This document shows positions 1 to 8,351 of a stretch of DNA of 64,000 nt, in pieces. The stretch lies in assembly GCA_016124235.1 (NCBI GenBank), contig WGOC01000022.1:1-64000 (forward strand). The letters run 5' to 3'. Position 1 is the first letter of the stretch, and every line of letters begins with the position of its first letter. The position numbers and the translations under genes were made by a program. This stretch comes from a bacterium (GTDB lineage Bacteria > Verrucomicrobiota > Verrucomicrobiia > Limisphaerales > RI-55). The notes below the pieces were generated by a model. It saw only the letters and a program-made list of their open reading frames with translations. It was not told the DNA's origin and searched no databases.

Positions 1-91
1 CCACCTGGCAGACCGGTTTTCCACTGCGCACCAGTTGAACCGCCTGTTCCTTGAAGTGCCGGGAGAAGTTACGTTTGGTGGCCACATTCAT
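1..91 (-). CDS. IS3-family transposase OrfA, N-terminal fragment (runs off left edge)
   Basis: Read on the minus strand from the ATG at 91, about 30 codons are open to the window edge. They begin MNVATKRNFSRHFKEQAVQL and continue to a GKPVCQV stretch. This matches the start of the HTH-Tnp-1 (OrfA) protein of IS3-type elements, where an RR-N-[YF]-S-x-x-F-K motif precedes the helix-turn-helix. A purine-rich GGAAGAGA lies just upstream as a ribosome binding site. OrfA normally starts 50-100 bases inside the terminal inverted repeat, so the element's end should fall near 120-145. The rest of the element lies outside the window, so activity cannot be judged. Confidence 0.7.
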   Translation of the reverse strand, partial: MNVATKRNFSRHFKEQAVQLVRSGKPVCQV

Positions 92-147
92 AGTCTCTTT
101 GTCTCTTCCTTGGTGGTCCAGCATTCTCACTCACCTCAGTCGCACCG

Positions 148-510
148 TTGCCATACGAGAAAGGCAGTCAGACGCTGAACATCATCGAACATCCCACCAA
201 ACACTTTCTAAAGCCGTTCTACTACGGACTCATGGACGGCGACCACGACCTGTCTACCACCAACGACACCCTGGCCTATATCATGATGTTCGATCAGGCC
301 GCGCCGATCCGGTTTGCGATGTGGAATTTTGTGAAGGAAGCCGACGGCAAAGCCGATCCGCACCGGCCGGCGTGGGATTGGCAGTTCGTGATCCACCATC
401 CCGAGATCGGCAAACAGTACCGCTATCGCGCGCGCCTGTTGATCCGCCCCTTTACCAACCGGGATGAAATACGGGAACTCTACGAGGTGTGGGCGGAGGC
501 GTTTAAGTAA
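148..510 (+). pseudogene. C-terminal remnant of a conserved hypothetical gene, probably cut by the adjacent IS
   Basis: A 120-residue frame opens at a TTG (148); the frame is open from 94, after a TAG at 91. It has no recognisable start region or ribosome binding site. The sequence is well formed and acidic/aromatic (FYYGLMDGDHDLSTTNDT, then PIRFAMWNF) and ends in an ordinary C-terminus. I do not recognise a named domain. The frame begins exactly where the IS3-type end should lie, so the simplest reading is that the 5' part was removed by insertion and only the C-terminal half remains. A short intact protein from the TTG is possible but less likely. Confidence 0.5.
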
Positions 511-676
511 CTGCGAATCATCAGCGCTGAACTGATTTTACCGCGGAGACGCGAAGGTTCAAAGTGCCAGATGAGATTGCCAAAATATTATAGGCCTATA
601 ACTTCCGCACACCGATCTACCTATCGTAACAAATGACTGTCTCGCTCTGATCATATCGATAACGAGTCTGCAAATT

Positions 677-1249
677 ATGGACCTGAATGACGCCACTATT
701 CGCGAGGCACTACTCCGCAAACTTGAACGACAGAAGAGTCGTCCGCGGGCAGTGCTTCAGGAGTTGCACGTCCATAACGGAAAAGCGATTGCTGACGTTG
801 TCGCTTTGCATTCGGAGGCACATTGCTACGAGATTAAGGGAGAAACCGACCGCATTGAAAGAGTCACGGCTCAGGGCGTGTATTACAACGCGGTGTTTCG
901 GCGGATCACACTGGTAACGACCGAATGCAATTTGAAACGGGCACGGAAGTTAGTGCCGCGATTCTGGGGCATCATTGTGGCGATCACCGACGGGATAGTT
1001 GTGCGATTCCGCCATATCCGCGCGGCGAGGCTCAATCCCAATTTTGAGAAGCAGTCGGCGGCACTGACCCTCTGGAAAAGCGAGATGCTTGAGCTAGTGT
1101 CGGAGCCGGGCGCAGAGCGCAAGTCACGGAGGCTGCTGGCGCAGTTGATTGCCGAGACACAACGTGAGCTTGAGCTCAGCATGAGTATTTGCGATCAGCT
1201 TTTCGCTCGACAATCGCGGCCTCAGACCTTCGCGTCGATGACCATGTAA
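677..1249 (+). CDS. sce7726 family protein, nuclease-like fold
   Basis: 190 residues. An N-terminal helical part leads into a core with D40 in an IADVVAL strand and E52-x-K54 in YEIKGETD, followed by a helix with Y-N and a strand LVTT. That D...ExK layout resembles the PD-(D/E)xK nuclease fold, as in the sce7726 family. Family knowledge: sce7726 proteins are commonly found beside sce7725/Beta-type proteins, and the next gene here is one. The two genes converge and their 3' ends overlap by 28 bases. The start at 677 follows a non-coding gap and has no strong ribosome binding site. The C-terminal third (150-190) is basic and helical. The nuclease activity and the target are inference. Confidence 0.7.
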   Translation: MDLNDATIREALLRKLERQKSRPRAVLQELHVHNGKAIADVVALHSEAHCYEIKGETDRIERVTAQGVYYNAVFRRITLVTTECNLKRARKLVPRFWGIIVAITDGIVVRFRHIRAARLNPNFEKQSAALTLWKSEMLELVSEPGAERKSRRLLAQLIAETQRELELSMSICDQLFARQSRPQTFASMTM

Positions 1250-2283
1250 GTGATGTGAGCCACCACCGAGGGCTTGATCACTGCACTAGGCGTGCAGTTG
1301 CTGCCAGAACGCCGACTTTTGTCGTAGAAATATTCGTCTCCCAGCGAATAGTTGGAGCCACGAAAAAAGCTTTGACCGCAAAGAGTTTCGGCGAGGTCAA
1401 AATATTGCTCGTAGCCATCGACCCCAACTGATGATCCTCGGATGAAATAGTGGGAGCTTTTGTAACTGTACGCGAGCCGGGCGGTCATCACTTTCTGCAT
1501 GATTCTCGGATCTAAATCTGCGTCCGAATAGAACGGGCTTATGACAGCGTAGTCGCCTGTAACCAAATCTACGTTACAAAGGGCGCGTGCTTTGCTGATG
1601 ATTGCGAGTTCCCGCCGGGGCACGCTGCAATCGGAGTTTGTTGCCAGCACGTCGCGGCTGGAAGCGGGAATCGAGGAGCCGGCGACAATCACGCGGCGAA
1701 CCTTCTTGTATGCAGCAGAGAACTTTTGTGCGAACGCAGCAATCTGACGGGCCGTTGTAGCTACGTCCAAGCCGGTGCAGAGCTGGCAATCAAGAATGAG
1801 GTCGATCTGTTCGAATTCCTGGAAGACTTCTTCCAAGTCTGATTCGATTTCCTCTTGTCTCTCGTCGAAATCTTCGAAGTCCTGCGGCTGCGCCCGGAAT
1901 GCAACAACGGACGAAGCGATCTTTCCGTTTCGTTTCAGGTCGGCAACTGACGCGTTATGCGTCAAACGGTCGAGCCCCACGACCGGAATTACACTCAGGC
2001 GCCTGAGCGCAACCAGCACGTATGCATACTGGGACCGGCCTTCCACCGTGAGCTTCTCCTTCACGTCTAAATCGTCGAAGTAGAATTCTCTCTCGGCGTC
2101 CCAATGGCGATTTAATCCCCTCGCGATCCGGCCAGTGGTTTCGGCGAAAAGCGCTGCATCGTAATTCTTCTTGCGCGGAAAATCGAAGAAGGGACAGATT
2201 CGCATTTTCACATTTGGCGCCAGCGCACCTATGGCTGTGAGTTCGCCTTGCTTAGCTTTGAGGAATGGAATGTAGCTGATCAT
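1222..2283 (-). CDS. Beta family protein (sce7725/phage Beta-protein type)
   Basis: 353 residues. The N-terminus MISYIPFLKAKQGELTAIG is the hallmark of the Beta-protein family (Y-x-P-x-L-K-x-K-x-G-E). Later blocks VIPVVGLDR, IDLILDCQ and VDLVTGDYAVISP fit a repeated beta/alpha architecture. The family has members in phages and in accessory islands, and its biochemical role is not established. The ATG at 2283 overlaps the stop of the upstream ImmA/IrrE gene by 4 bases (ATGA), so the two are probably translationally coupled. The 3' end overlaps the convergent sce7726 gene. Function is unknown; the neighbourhood suggests a defence or stress module. Confidence 0.7.
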   Translation of the reverse strand: MISYIPFLKAKQGELTAIGALAPNVKMRICPFFDFPRKKNYDAALFAETTGRIARGLNRHWDAEREFYFDDLDVKEKLTVEGRSQYAYVLVALRRLSVIPVVGLDRLTHNASVADLKRNGKIASSVVAFRAQPQDFEDFDERQEEIESDLEEVFQEFEQIDLILDCQLCTGLDVATTARQIAAFAQKFSAAYKKVRRVIVAGSSIPASSRDVLATNSDCSVPRRELAIISKARALCNVDLVTGDYAVISPFYSDADLDPRIMQKVMTARLAYSYKSSHYFIRGSSVGVDGYEQYFDLAETLCGQSFFRGSNYSLGDEYFYDKSRRSGSNCTPSAVIKPSVVAHITYMVIDAKV

Positions 2284-3155
2284 TGCTTAAAGATGATTTC
2301 GCGTACGTCGTATTCGTTAATGATTGAGCTGTAGCGCGTGTAATTGCCTGACTCTTTCCGGAGAAGGCCAGCGACGAGCGCCGGGTGCACCCCTTGTTCG
2401 GCAGCGTAAGCGCGCAGCGCCTTGTCACCAGTGTCGTATTTCGGCTCACAGTTGCGCCAGGACTCGCGATCAACGATGCAGTCTTTCGCGAGGCGATTAG
2501 CGCCTTTCTCGACACGATCCTTCTTTTCCTCCTCGACGTCGAAGAACACAGGCTCTTTGAGTTGGTCGTTGTGCAGAACGAGATGCGCGAGCTCATGGAG
2601 CAGCGTGAACCAGAAGTAGTCGAGACGCGGGAACCGGAGGCTCATCGCAACAACCGGATGGTTGGTTCTCAGGTGGAACACGGCGCCGTCGGAATTCATC
2701 CCGGGTAGCGCGTAAACATAGACCAAGATGATACCAAACTGTGCGAGAGTCGATGGGAGCTCGCGGACGACCTGCGGATCGACACTCATCCGGGCCAGTT
2801 TCCGCAGGTGCTCTTTGGTGAGGCCCGCAAATGTCGGACTCTCCTCGGCGAGCAACAAGTATTCGGCTTGGGTGCGGGCGCGGGCTTGCCAGATCGCCAA
2901 GAGGTTTTCGTCTGCCTTAGCGGATTTGCGAAAGAGTGTAGGCTGTTTCGAGAGCGGGAGATCGAAGAAAATAGTTGCCAGCGCCGAGTCGTCGTCCACG
3001 GTCTTCAGCCAACGCCGGGCGACCAGCTCTTTGCGGGAAAGCCCGGCTATCAAACTCTGGAATTCGCGGTAGCGCTCAAACAATTCGTATGTACTGACTT
3101 TAGAAGTCAGCGTCGTGTGCGTGAAATCTATCCAGTCTTCATTGTGGGTGCTCAT
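2280..3155 (-). CDS. ImmA/IrrE family zinc metallo-endopeptidase
   Basis: 291 residues. A zincin motif HELAH sits at residues 187-191, with a likely third ligand E216 in an E-x-x-A-N context, as in the ImmA/IrrE (DUF955) family. Such proteases cleave XRE-type repressors, as ImmA does with ImmR and IrrE with DdrO, and so release a regulon under stress. The N-terminal 150 residues are helical with no clear domain. The start lies one base after the stop of the upstream GNAT-like gene, and the 3' end overlaps the Beta gene start. An XRE regulator lies two genes upstream in the same operon and is the obvious candidate substrate (inference). Confidence 0.85.
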   Translation of the reverse strand: MSTHNEDWIDFTHTTLTSKVSTYELFERYREFQSLIAGLSRKELVARRWLKTVDDDSALATIFFDLPLSKQPTLFRKSAKADENLLAIWQARARTQAEYLLLAEESPTFAGLTKEHLRKLARMSVDPQVVRELPSTLAQFGIILVYVYALPGMNSDGAVFHLRTNHPVVAMSLRFPRLDYFWFTLLHELAHLVLHNDQLKEPVFFDVEEEKKDRVEKGANRLAKDCIVDRESWRNCEPKYDTGDKALRAYAAEQGVHPALVAGLLRKESGNYTRYSSIINEYDVREIIFKQ

Positions 3156-3156
3156 T

Positions 3157-3819
3157 TCAGTTGGCCTCCATCAGCTGTGTGGCGAGGGCCTGCGGGAGCT
3201 CGAAATATGCGAGCGACTCTGCGTCCTCCTTGCCGGCCACCTTTACCATCTTGAGTTTCGTGTAGAATTTCTCCGCCTTTGGAAGCGAATGCAGGCAAAA
3301 ACCCGGGCGGAGTTTGAGTTCCTTCACGGCGAAACGCTGTGCGGCGCGAAGGATGATTTCGCCCAACCCGTGAAATTCACGGAGGCGGAGGGCGCAAGTG
3401 CGGTTCCAAGGTGCTACCGCGACGAACTTGACGTAGAAAATATCGCCGGGCTCCAAGGCGCTCGCTTCCGGGTGGTAGATCAGGCAAGCGGCTTGCGGCT
3501 TGTCGTCGGCGTAGAGGTGGAACCACTCGTATTCTTCAGTGCTGTATGCGACCGCCTTCCCAAACCAGTCCCAGTGGATGTCCTCGGTGGAAATCGAGTC
3601 GAGAATTTCCTTCTGTTTAGTCTCGTCGGCTTCTGTGTGTTGAATCTGGTCAAAGAGCGCGAGCCAAGCCTGCTTCCAAAGGTTGTCGCACTCGTGGGAA
3701 GACTTCAGGTCCCAGCCGTGGACGATTTTATAGGGAAACTTCTTGTTGCTGACGTGCGCGAGCTCGCCCAGTTCAATCTCCTGCAGGGAGGCTTTCTTCT
3801 TTTTGTCGGGCTTGCTCAT
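3157..3819 (-). CDS. GNAT-like acetyltransferase-fold protein
   Basis: 220 residues, with a lysine-rich N-terminus (MSKPDKKKKA). Residues about 115-205 look like a GNAT fold: strand IFYVKFVAVAPWNR, a helix-capping segment FHGLGEIILRAAQRFA in the place of the acetyl-CoA loop, then LHSLPKAEKFYTKLKM, which resembles the family's C-terminal A-x-x-F-Y motif. The usual R/Q-x-x-G-x-G/A loop is degenerate here (EFHGLGE), so catalytic activity is uncertain. It lies 30 bases after the XRE gene and 1 base before the protease gene, so it is part of the same operon. The acetylation target, if any, is unknown. Confidence 0.6.
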   Translation of the reverse strand: MSKPDKKKKASLQEIELGELAHVSNKKFPYKIVHGWDLKSSHECDNLWKQAWLALFDQIQHTEADETKQKEILDSISTEDIHWDWFGKAVAYSTEEYEWFHLYADDKPQAACLIYHPEASALEPGDIFYVKFVAVAPWNRTCALRLREFHGLGEIILRAAQRFAVKELKLRPGFCLHSLPKAEKFYTKLKMVKVAGKEDAESLAYFELPQALATQLMEAN

Positions 3820-3849
3820 CGTTTAAGATTACGGTTATGGCGAATCCGG

Positions 3850-4215
3850 TCACTTCGTGTTGCTGACGCGGCGAAGCTTCGCGGCGAGTTCGTCAGGGGT
3901 TAGGTTGCCGGACTGAACCTTGTCAACGAGCGCGCGCACGGCAGCGCCAAGGCTGGGGCTACTTTCAGCGATACGTTTGAGGTCGGCCAAAGCGGACCGG
4001 TGGTCATGCTTCTTTAATTCGACGGCAGAAGCACCTAGTTTTTGCGCGATTAGGACTAGGGTTTCATTGGTTGGAAAGCGGCGGCCTAGCTCCACGTCGG
4101 AAAGGAAAGGTGCCGAAATCTTGGCGGCTTTTGCGACCTCGCGAAGCGAAAGCCCAGCGCGTTCGCGCATTTCGCGGAGTCGCTGCCCCATCGTGGTGGT
4201 TAGATCAGCTTTCAT
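3850..4215 (-). CDS. XRE-family HTH transcriptional regulator
   Basis: 121 residues from the ATG at 4215. A cro/CI-type helix-turn-helix fills residues 9-66 (GQRLREMRERAGLSLREVA, then APFLSDVELGRR), followed by a helical tail. A longer frame back to 4290 adds residues unlike this family, so 4215 is preferred; an internal ATG at 4191 is also possible. A perfect 10-4-10 palindrome (4214-4237) lies over the start codon and predicted -10 box, which suggests autorepression. It is the first gene of the five-gene cassette and the likely substrate of the ImmA/IrrE protease. Operator binding and cleavage are inferred, not shown. Confidence 0.85.
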   Translation of the reverse strand: MKADLTTTMGQRLREMRERAGLSLREVAKAAKISAPFLSDVELGRRFPTNETLVLIAQKLGASAVELKKHDHRSALADLKRIAESSPSLGAAVRALVDKVQSGNLTPDELAAKLRRVSNTK

Positions 4216-4237
4216 GTAAGCTATCGTTAGCTTACAT
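4214..4237. promoter_or_regulatory. Perfect palindromic operator over the XRE gene start
   Basis: Arms ATGTAAGCTA and TAGCTTACAT are exact reverse complements separated by TCGT. The site overlaps the ATG at 4215 by two bases and covers the predicted -10 region. Perfect 10-base arms are very unlikely by chance at such a position. The expected role is a dimeric binding site for the XRE regulator that blocks transcription of the cassette. Confidence 0.75.
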
Positions 4238-4251
4238 TTCAGATGCGTCAA
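4223..4251 (-). promoter_or_regulatory. Candidate promoter of the accessory cassette, possibly leaderless
   Basis: On the minus strand TTGACG (4251-4246) is followed after 17 bases by AACGAT (4228-4223). Seven bases separate the -10 box from the ATG at 4215, so transcription would begin at or next to the start codon. No ribosome binding site is visible. The -10 match is weak, so this is tentative. Confidence 0.4.
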
Positions 4252-4351
4252 GGCTGGATTACAGAAATACTCGAAGGGAAGCTTTACCACCGTCTACGCT
4301 ATCGCAAACTGAATCGGGCAGTGAAATCGGTAGCAAAGTTTTAGAACCGCT

Positions 4352-5647
4352 TTACTCCGTCAAATCGGGTGCCAGCCCGTAGAGCATTTTTCGGGTGCTG
4401 CTGTATTTAAATAGCTCGGCGTAGCGGGCCCAGGCGACCAGTGTTCGGAACACACGCTGCGGTCGTTCGTGAGGAAAATGGAGAGCGAGTTGGCTGAGAA
4501 TCAATTCTTCGTGTACCTCGCCGCTCTCGGAATGCTGCAATACCTGGATGGCCAGGTCGAAAACGAAGATGTCGCGCAGCCGGGCGTTGAGCAGTTGCTT
4601 GCGCCGGTTGATGTCCGCACCGAGAAATTCGCGGCCAGCCGGGGTCATCTCCACTCGTTGACCCGGCGTCGCCACCCAGCCCAGGAGCTCGGCCGCTTTA
4701 ACGACGAGCAAGAGTTGAGTGAGTTCAAGATCGGCGTGCTGGGTCAGCTCAAACAACTCCATCGAACCTTCGTTCTCGAGCAACTCAAGCAAACCGATCG
4801 TCGTGACGAGTGAGACGTAAGGAATGGAACGGATGACGCGGCGCGTCTGGTCGGCGGTGGCCACGGCCGGTTCCTCAGGCATGACGTTTTGCGTGACCAA
4901 CGCGTGGACCCGCTGGGCGAGCTTGAGAAATTCCGGATGATGTTCGGATCGCGGATAGGGGAGCGGATTGTCCAACACGGCCAGCACGGTGCCGGGGTGG
5001 GCACCCATCACCACAATGCGCGTGGCCATGAAGATCGCTTCACTGATGCTGTGCGTAACAATCAGCACCGAGTTGACCGGTGACGATTTGTTCGCATAAA
5101 GATCGATGATTTCGTTGCGGAGCGTTTCACCGGTCAGCACGTCGAGCGCGCTGAACGGTTCGTCCATGCACAAAATCTCCGGCTCGACGGCGAGCGCGCG
5201 CGCAAGCCCCACGCGTTGCTTCATTCCGCCCGACAGCTCTTTGGGGTAGGCTTCTTCAAATCCTTCGAGGCCGACCGTATCGATTACTTTGCGAACGCGT
5301 TGCTCCCGTTCCGTGTCGGTCAATTTGAGATTCGTCAACCCGACCATGATGTTCTGCTGCACGGTCAACCACGGGAACAACGCGAAGTTTTGGAAGACGA
5401 GCGCCGCGCCGGGATTGAGGCCGGTTTGAATTTTTCCGCGATACGAGATTTCTCCGGAAGTGGGCTTTTCAAGACCGATGATCGTGCGCAGTAGCGTGGA
5501 CTTGCCGCAGCCGGAAGGGCCGAGCAAGGCGACCACTTCAAACTCGCGAACCTCCAGACTGATGTCGTGCAAAATCTCCACGCTCTTGCCGCCGGCGAGC
5601 GAGAAGTGCTGGAACACGTTGCGAACAGCGAGGAGCGGTGTGGCCAT
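4352..5647 (-). CDS. ABC transporter ATP-binding protein, NitT/TauT type, with AAA-associated C-terminal domain
   Basis: 431 residues. The ATPase domain has Walker [10 protein letters not shown] at 43-51, a Q-loop Q86, signature LSGGMKQR at 138-145, Walker B ILCMDE near 158-163 and switch H199. After residue about 275 follows a roughly 150-residue C-terminal region, starting near [19 protein letters not shown] and rich in leucine, that fits the AAA-associated C-terminal domain of some nitrate/sulfonate/taurine-type importers. The ATG lies 2 bases after the stop of the permease gene, so the two form one transcription unit. No substrate-binding protein gene is in the window, so the substrate cannot be named. 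It works at the inner face of the cytoplasmic membrane. Confidence 0.85.
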   Translation of the reverse strand: MATPLLAVRNVFQHFSLAGGKSVEILHDISLEVREFEVVALLGPSGCGKSTLLRTIIGLEKPTSGEISYRGKIQTGLNPGAALVFQNFALFPWLTVQQNIMVGLTNLKLTDTEREQRVRKVIDTVGLEGFEEAYPKELSGGMKQRVGLARALAVEPEILCMDEPFSALDVLTGETLRNEIIDLYANKSSPVNSVLIVTHSISEAIFMATRIVVMGAHPGTVLAVLDNPLPYPRSEHHPEFLKLAQRVHALVTQNVMPEEPAVATADQTRRVIRSIPYVSLVTTIGLLELLENEGSMELFELTQHADLELTQLLLVVKAAELLGWVATPGQRVEMTPAGREFLGADINRRKQLLNARLRDIFVFDLAIQVLQHSESGEVHEELILSQLALHFPHERPQRVFRTLVAWARYAELFKYSSTRKMLYGLAPDLTE

Positions 5648-5649
5648 GG

Positions 5650-7365
5650 TTAGTTGGTGATTGAATAACGTGTTTGAGCGCGTCGGCCCAGCGGTCGCCA
5701 GACGAGCCGGTTGAAGCCCACCACCGTGACGGCCATGATGCCGACCGCGGCGGCGAGCACATGGAAATCACCGCGTTCCGTCGCCTGGCTGATGGTCGCG
5801 CCGAGACCGACCGTTGTCAGCGTGTCGCCACGATACTTCATGTATTCGGCGACGATACTCGCATTCCACGCACCGCCCATCGCGGTGATCCAACCGGTCA
5901 GCAGGCTGGGGAAGAGCGCCGGCAGGATCAAGGTCCGCCAGCGCATCCAACGTGAAAACTGCCCGAGTCGGGTGACTTCCCATAATTCACGGGGAATGGC
6001 ACTGGCCCCCGCGATGACGTTGAATAAAACGTACCATTGGGTGCCGAGCAGCAGGAGTGCGATCGAACTGGTCCCGAGCCCGAAACCCAGCGCCATCATT
6101 CCGCCGACGACGAGGGGAAAGACCATCGGTGCCGGGAAGCTGGCGGCCATCTGGATGATCGGTTGCAGCAGGCGCGACCAACGCGGGTTGCGACCAATCA
6201 TGACACCCGCGGGGATGGTCCAAAGGGAGGCGAGAGCGACGGCGGAGGCGACGCGTAAAAAGGTCATGGCCGTGCTGGACAGCAGATGCAGCCACTCAGT
6301 CATCGACAGCGTCGTCAGCAAATGAACGTATCGGGCAAAGCCAAACAAGACACCAACCGCGCCGGCCCCGATCAATGCGCGCTTCAACCAACGCCAGAGA
6401 AACTCCCGCTGATGACGGGGACGTTCTTGAGGCGTGGCGTTGCCGTTCAGCTTCGGCGCGGATCGACGCCAGACAAATCCAACCGAGCTGGAGCCGAGTC
6501 GCCAGATTCGCGAGCGTCGAATCTTTTCCCAGAGCCACGAACGACCGGCGCTGCCGGTTTCTTCGTCGGTGAATTTTTGCGACCACGCGACGATCGGCCG
6601 CCACACGATTTGATCGAAGAAGACGATCATCGCGAGCATCGCCAGCACGCCGAGTAACTGTCCGTGTTTGTCGCCGCGTTCGATTGCGAGACTCATGTAG
6701 GAGCCCAAACCGGGCAGCCGGAAGTCGTGTTCGCCCAGAACGAACGCCTCGCTCACGGTGAGGAAGAACCAGCCGCCGGCCATCGACATCATGCTGTTCC
6801 ACACCAGGCCGGTGGCGGCGAAAGACAAATCGAGCCGAAAGAAACGTTCCCACCACGACATCTTCGCCAACCGCGTGACGGCGACGAGATCGCCGGGTAC
6901 GGTCTTGAGCGATGAGTAGAACGAAAACGTCATGTTCCACGCCTGGCCGGTGAAGATCATCAACACGGATGCGATTTCCAGACCGAGGTTCCGGTGCGGA
7001 AAAAGATGGACCATGCTGATCACAAAGCCCGGCAAAAACCCGAGCACCGGAATGCTCTGCAGAATGTCCAGCACGGGCAGCATGATGCGTTCGGCACCGG
7101 CGACTCGGGCCATCGCGTATCCGTAAAACATCGTGAAGAGAAACGAAATTGCATACGCGCAAAGGCCGCGAGTTAGGCTGTACAATGCGTACAACGGAAG
7201 ATAACGAGGCTCGGTGTGAATCTCCGCAACCGCCTGCAATGGTCCGGTCCATTCGCGCGCCACGGTGACCACCGCGTAGATGACGGTGAGCAACAACGCG
7301 AAGACCGCCAGATCCGTCCACTCAAACGGGCGTTCTGTCCGGATGAATTGTTGGTCGGGAGTCAC
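5650..7365 (-). CDS. ABC transporter permease with two fused transmembrane domains
   Basis: 571 residues, about twice the length of a standard permease. Two binding-protein-dependent permease domains lie in tandem. The first has its EAA-type loop near [19 protein letters not shown] and the second near [19 protein letters not shown], joined by a basic linker around residues 280-310. Each half has five or six hydrophobic segments. A single polypeptide would thus form the whole channel with two copies of the ATPase encoded next. The start is a GTG at 7365, five bases after the VIT gene's stop, with no clear ribosome binding site; coupling to the upstream gene may help initiation. Confidence 0.85.
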   Translation of the reverse strand: MTPDQQFIRTERPFEWTDLAVFALLLTVIYAVVTVAREWTGPLQAVAEIHTEPRYLPLYALYSLTRGLCAYAISFLFTMFYGYAMARVAGAERIMLPVLDILQSIPVLGFLPGFVISMVHLFPHRNLGLEIASVLMIFTGQAWNMTFSFYSSLKTVPGDLVAVTRLAKMSWWERFFRLDLSFAATGLVWNSMMSMAGGWFFLTVSEAFVLGEHDFRLPGLGSYMSLAIERGDKHGQLLGVLAMLAMIVFFDQIVWRPIVAWSQKFTDEETGSAGRSWLWEKIRRSRIWRLGSSSVGFVWRRSAPKLNGNATPQERPRHQREFLWRWLKRALIGAGAVGVLFGFARYVHLLTTLSMTEWLHLLSSTAMTFLRVASAVALASLWTIPAGVMIGRNPRWSRLLQPIIQMAASFPAPMVFPLVVGGMMALGFGLGTSSIALLLLGTQWYVLFNVIAGASAIPRELWEVTRLGQFSRWMRWRTLILPALFPSLLTGWITAMGGAWNASIVAEYMKYRGDTLTTVGLGATISQATERGDFHVLAAAVGIMAVTVVGFNRLVWRPLGRRAQTRYSITN

Positions 7366-7370
7366 GTGGA

Positions 7371-8057
7371 TTAGGCAATTAGCCGGGCGAGACCATACGC
7401 CACCCCCGCGGCCAGACTTCCAACCAGGGCCGTCTGCAAAGCGCTTTTGATTTTGGGCACGCCCGTGAAATGGCCTTTCACGAAGCCAAACACCGCCAAC
7501 GCCAGAAGAGTTATTATCGCGCTCACGACCAGGCCTTCCCGTGAGTCTTGCAGCAACATGTAAGGCGCCAAAGGCACGAATCCACCGACGATGTAGGATC
7601 CCGCAATCGTCATCGCACTCCGAACGGCCCGGCGTGGATCAGGCTCTTCCAGCCCGAGTTCGAAGCGCATCATGAAATCACGCCACGCCTCGGGCTTTCG
7701 CTCAAGTGCCGCCAGGATGGGCGCGCACTCCTCGGCCGCGACTCCGTATTCCTTGAAGATGTCCAAGATTTCCTGTCGCTCGATATCGGTCTTTTCGCGG
7801 ATTTCCGTTTCTTCACGCCGCAGTTCGCTTTGATAGTGTTCGGCATCGCTTTTGGCCGCGAGATAGCCACCCAAACCCATGGCGATCGAGCCGGCGGCAA
7901 TCTCCGCGATTCCAGCCGTCACCACGATGTGTGTCGAAGTCAACGCGCCGGAAATGCCCGCCGCCAGCGCGAACGGGACGGTCAAGCCATCGGCCATGCC
8001 GATAACCACATCCCGAACGGTGTCGCTTCCCGAAAAATGCTCTTCGATATGTTGCAT
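7371..8057 (-). CDS. VIT1/CCC1 family transporter (iron/manganese type)
   Basis: 228 residues from ATG 8057. The start MQHIEEHFSGSDTVRDVVIG and the following GMADGLTVPFALAAG segment are typical of VIT1/CCC1 proteins. A charged central segment (EELRREE..., residues about 75-135) is followed by three more membrane helices ending at the C-terminus. The family moves Fe2+ or Mn2+ across membranes. An open frame extends back to 8156, but its extra 33 residues are not family-like. It is the first gene ahead of the ABC permease and ATPase, with only 5 bases to the permease, so all three are probably co-transcribed. Whether the ABC system also handles metal is unknown. Confidence 0.85.
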   Translation of the reverse strand: MQHIEEHFSGSDTVRDVVIGMADGLTVPFALAAGISGALTSTHIVVTAGIAEIAAGSIAMGLGGYLAAKSDAEHYQSELRREETEIREKTDIERQEILDIFKEYGVAAEECAPILAALERKPEAWRDFMMRFELGLEEPDPRRAVRSAMTIAGSYIVGGFVPLAPYMLLQDSREGLVVSAIITLLALAVFGFVKGHFTGVPKIKSALQTALVGSLAAGVAYGLARLIA

Positions 8058-8351
8058 GGCGCAGCCGCCGGAAGGCGGTTCGGACGGAATGGTGAAGTCT
8101 CGGCAGACCAAAGCATAGGAGGAAAATGGAGCCCGCGCGCGGTTCCGGCAGTCCATGCAGTCAGGCTCATCTCAGACGGTTCTTCGGAAGAAGTCGTGAA
8201 CAGTCAATCCGGGCTGGGCACCACCGGAATGGCCGCCATCATGGTTTGGTAGGAACGCTTTTGATTACCCGAGCCGACTGCGAAAGCGATCACGCGCAAA
8301 AAAGCCAGGCCGAATTGACGACCTGGGATCGTGATTCGCTCATTTTACTGG

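Noticed and set aside
4216-4290. A longer XRE regulator starting at 4290
   Set aside because: The extra residues are not part of the HTH family, and the palindrome and promoter fit a start at 4215.
8058-8156. A longer VIT protein starting at 8156
   Set aside because: The extra 33 residues are unlike the family; the typical start MQHIEEH is at 8057.
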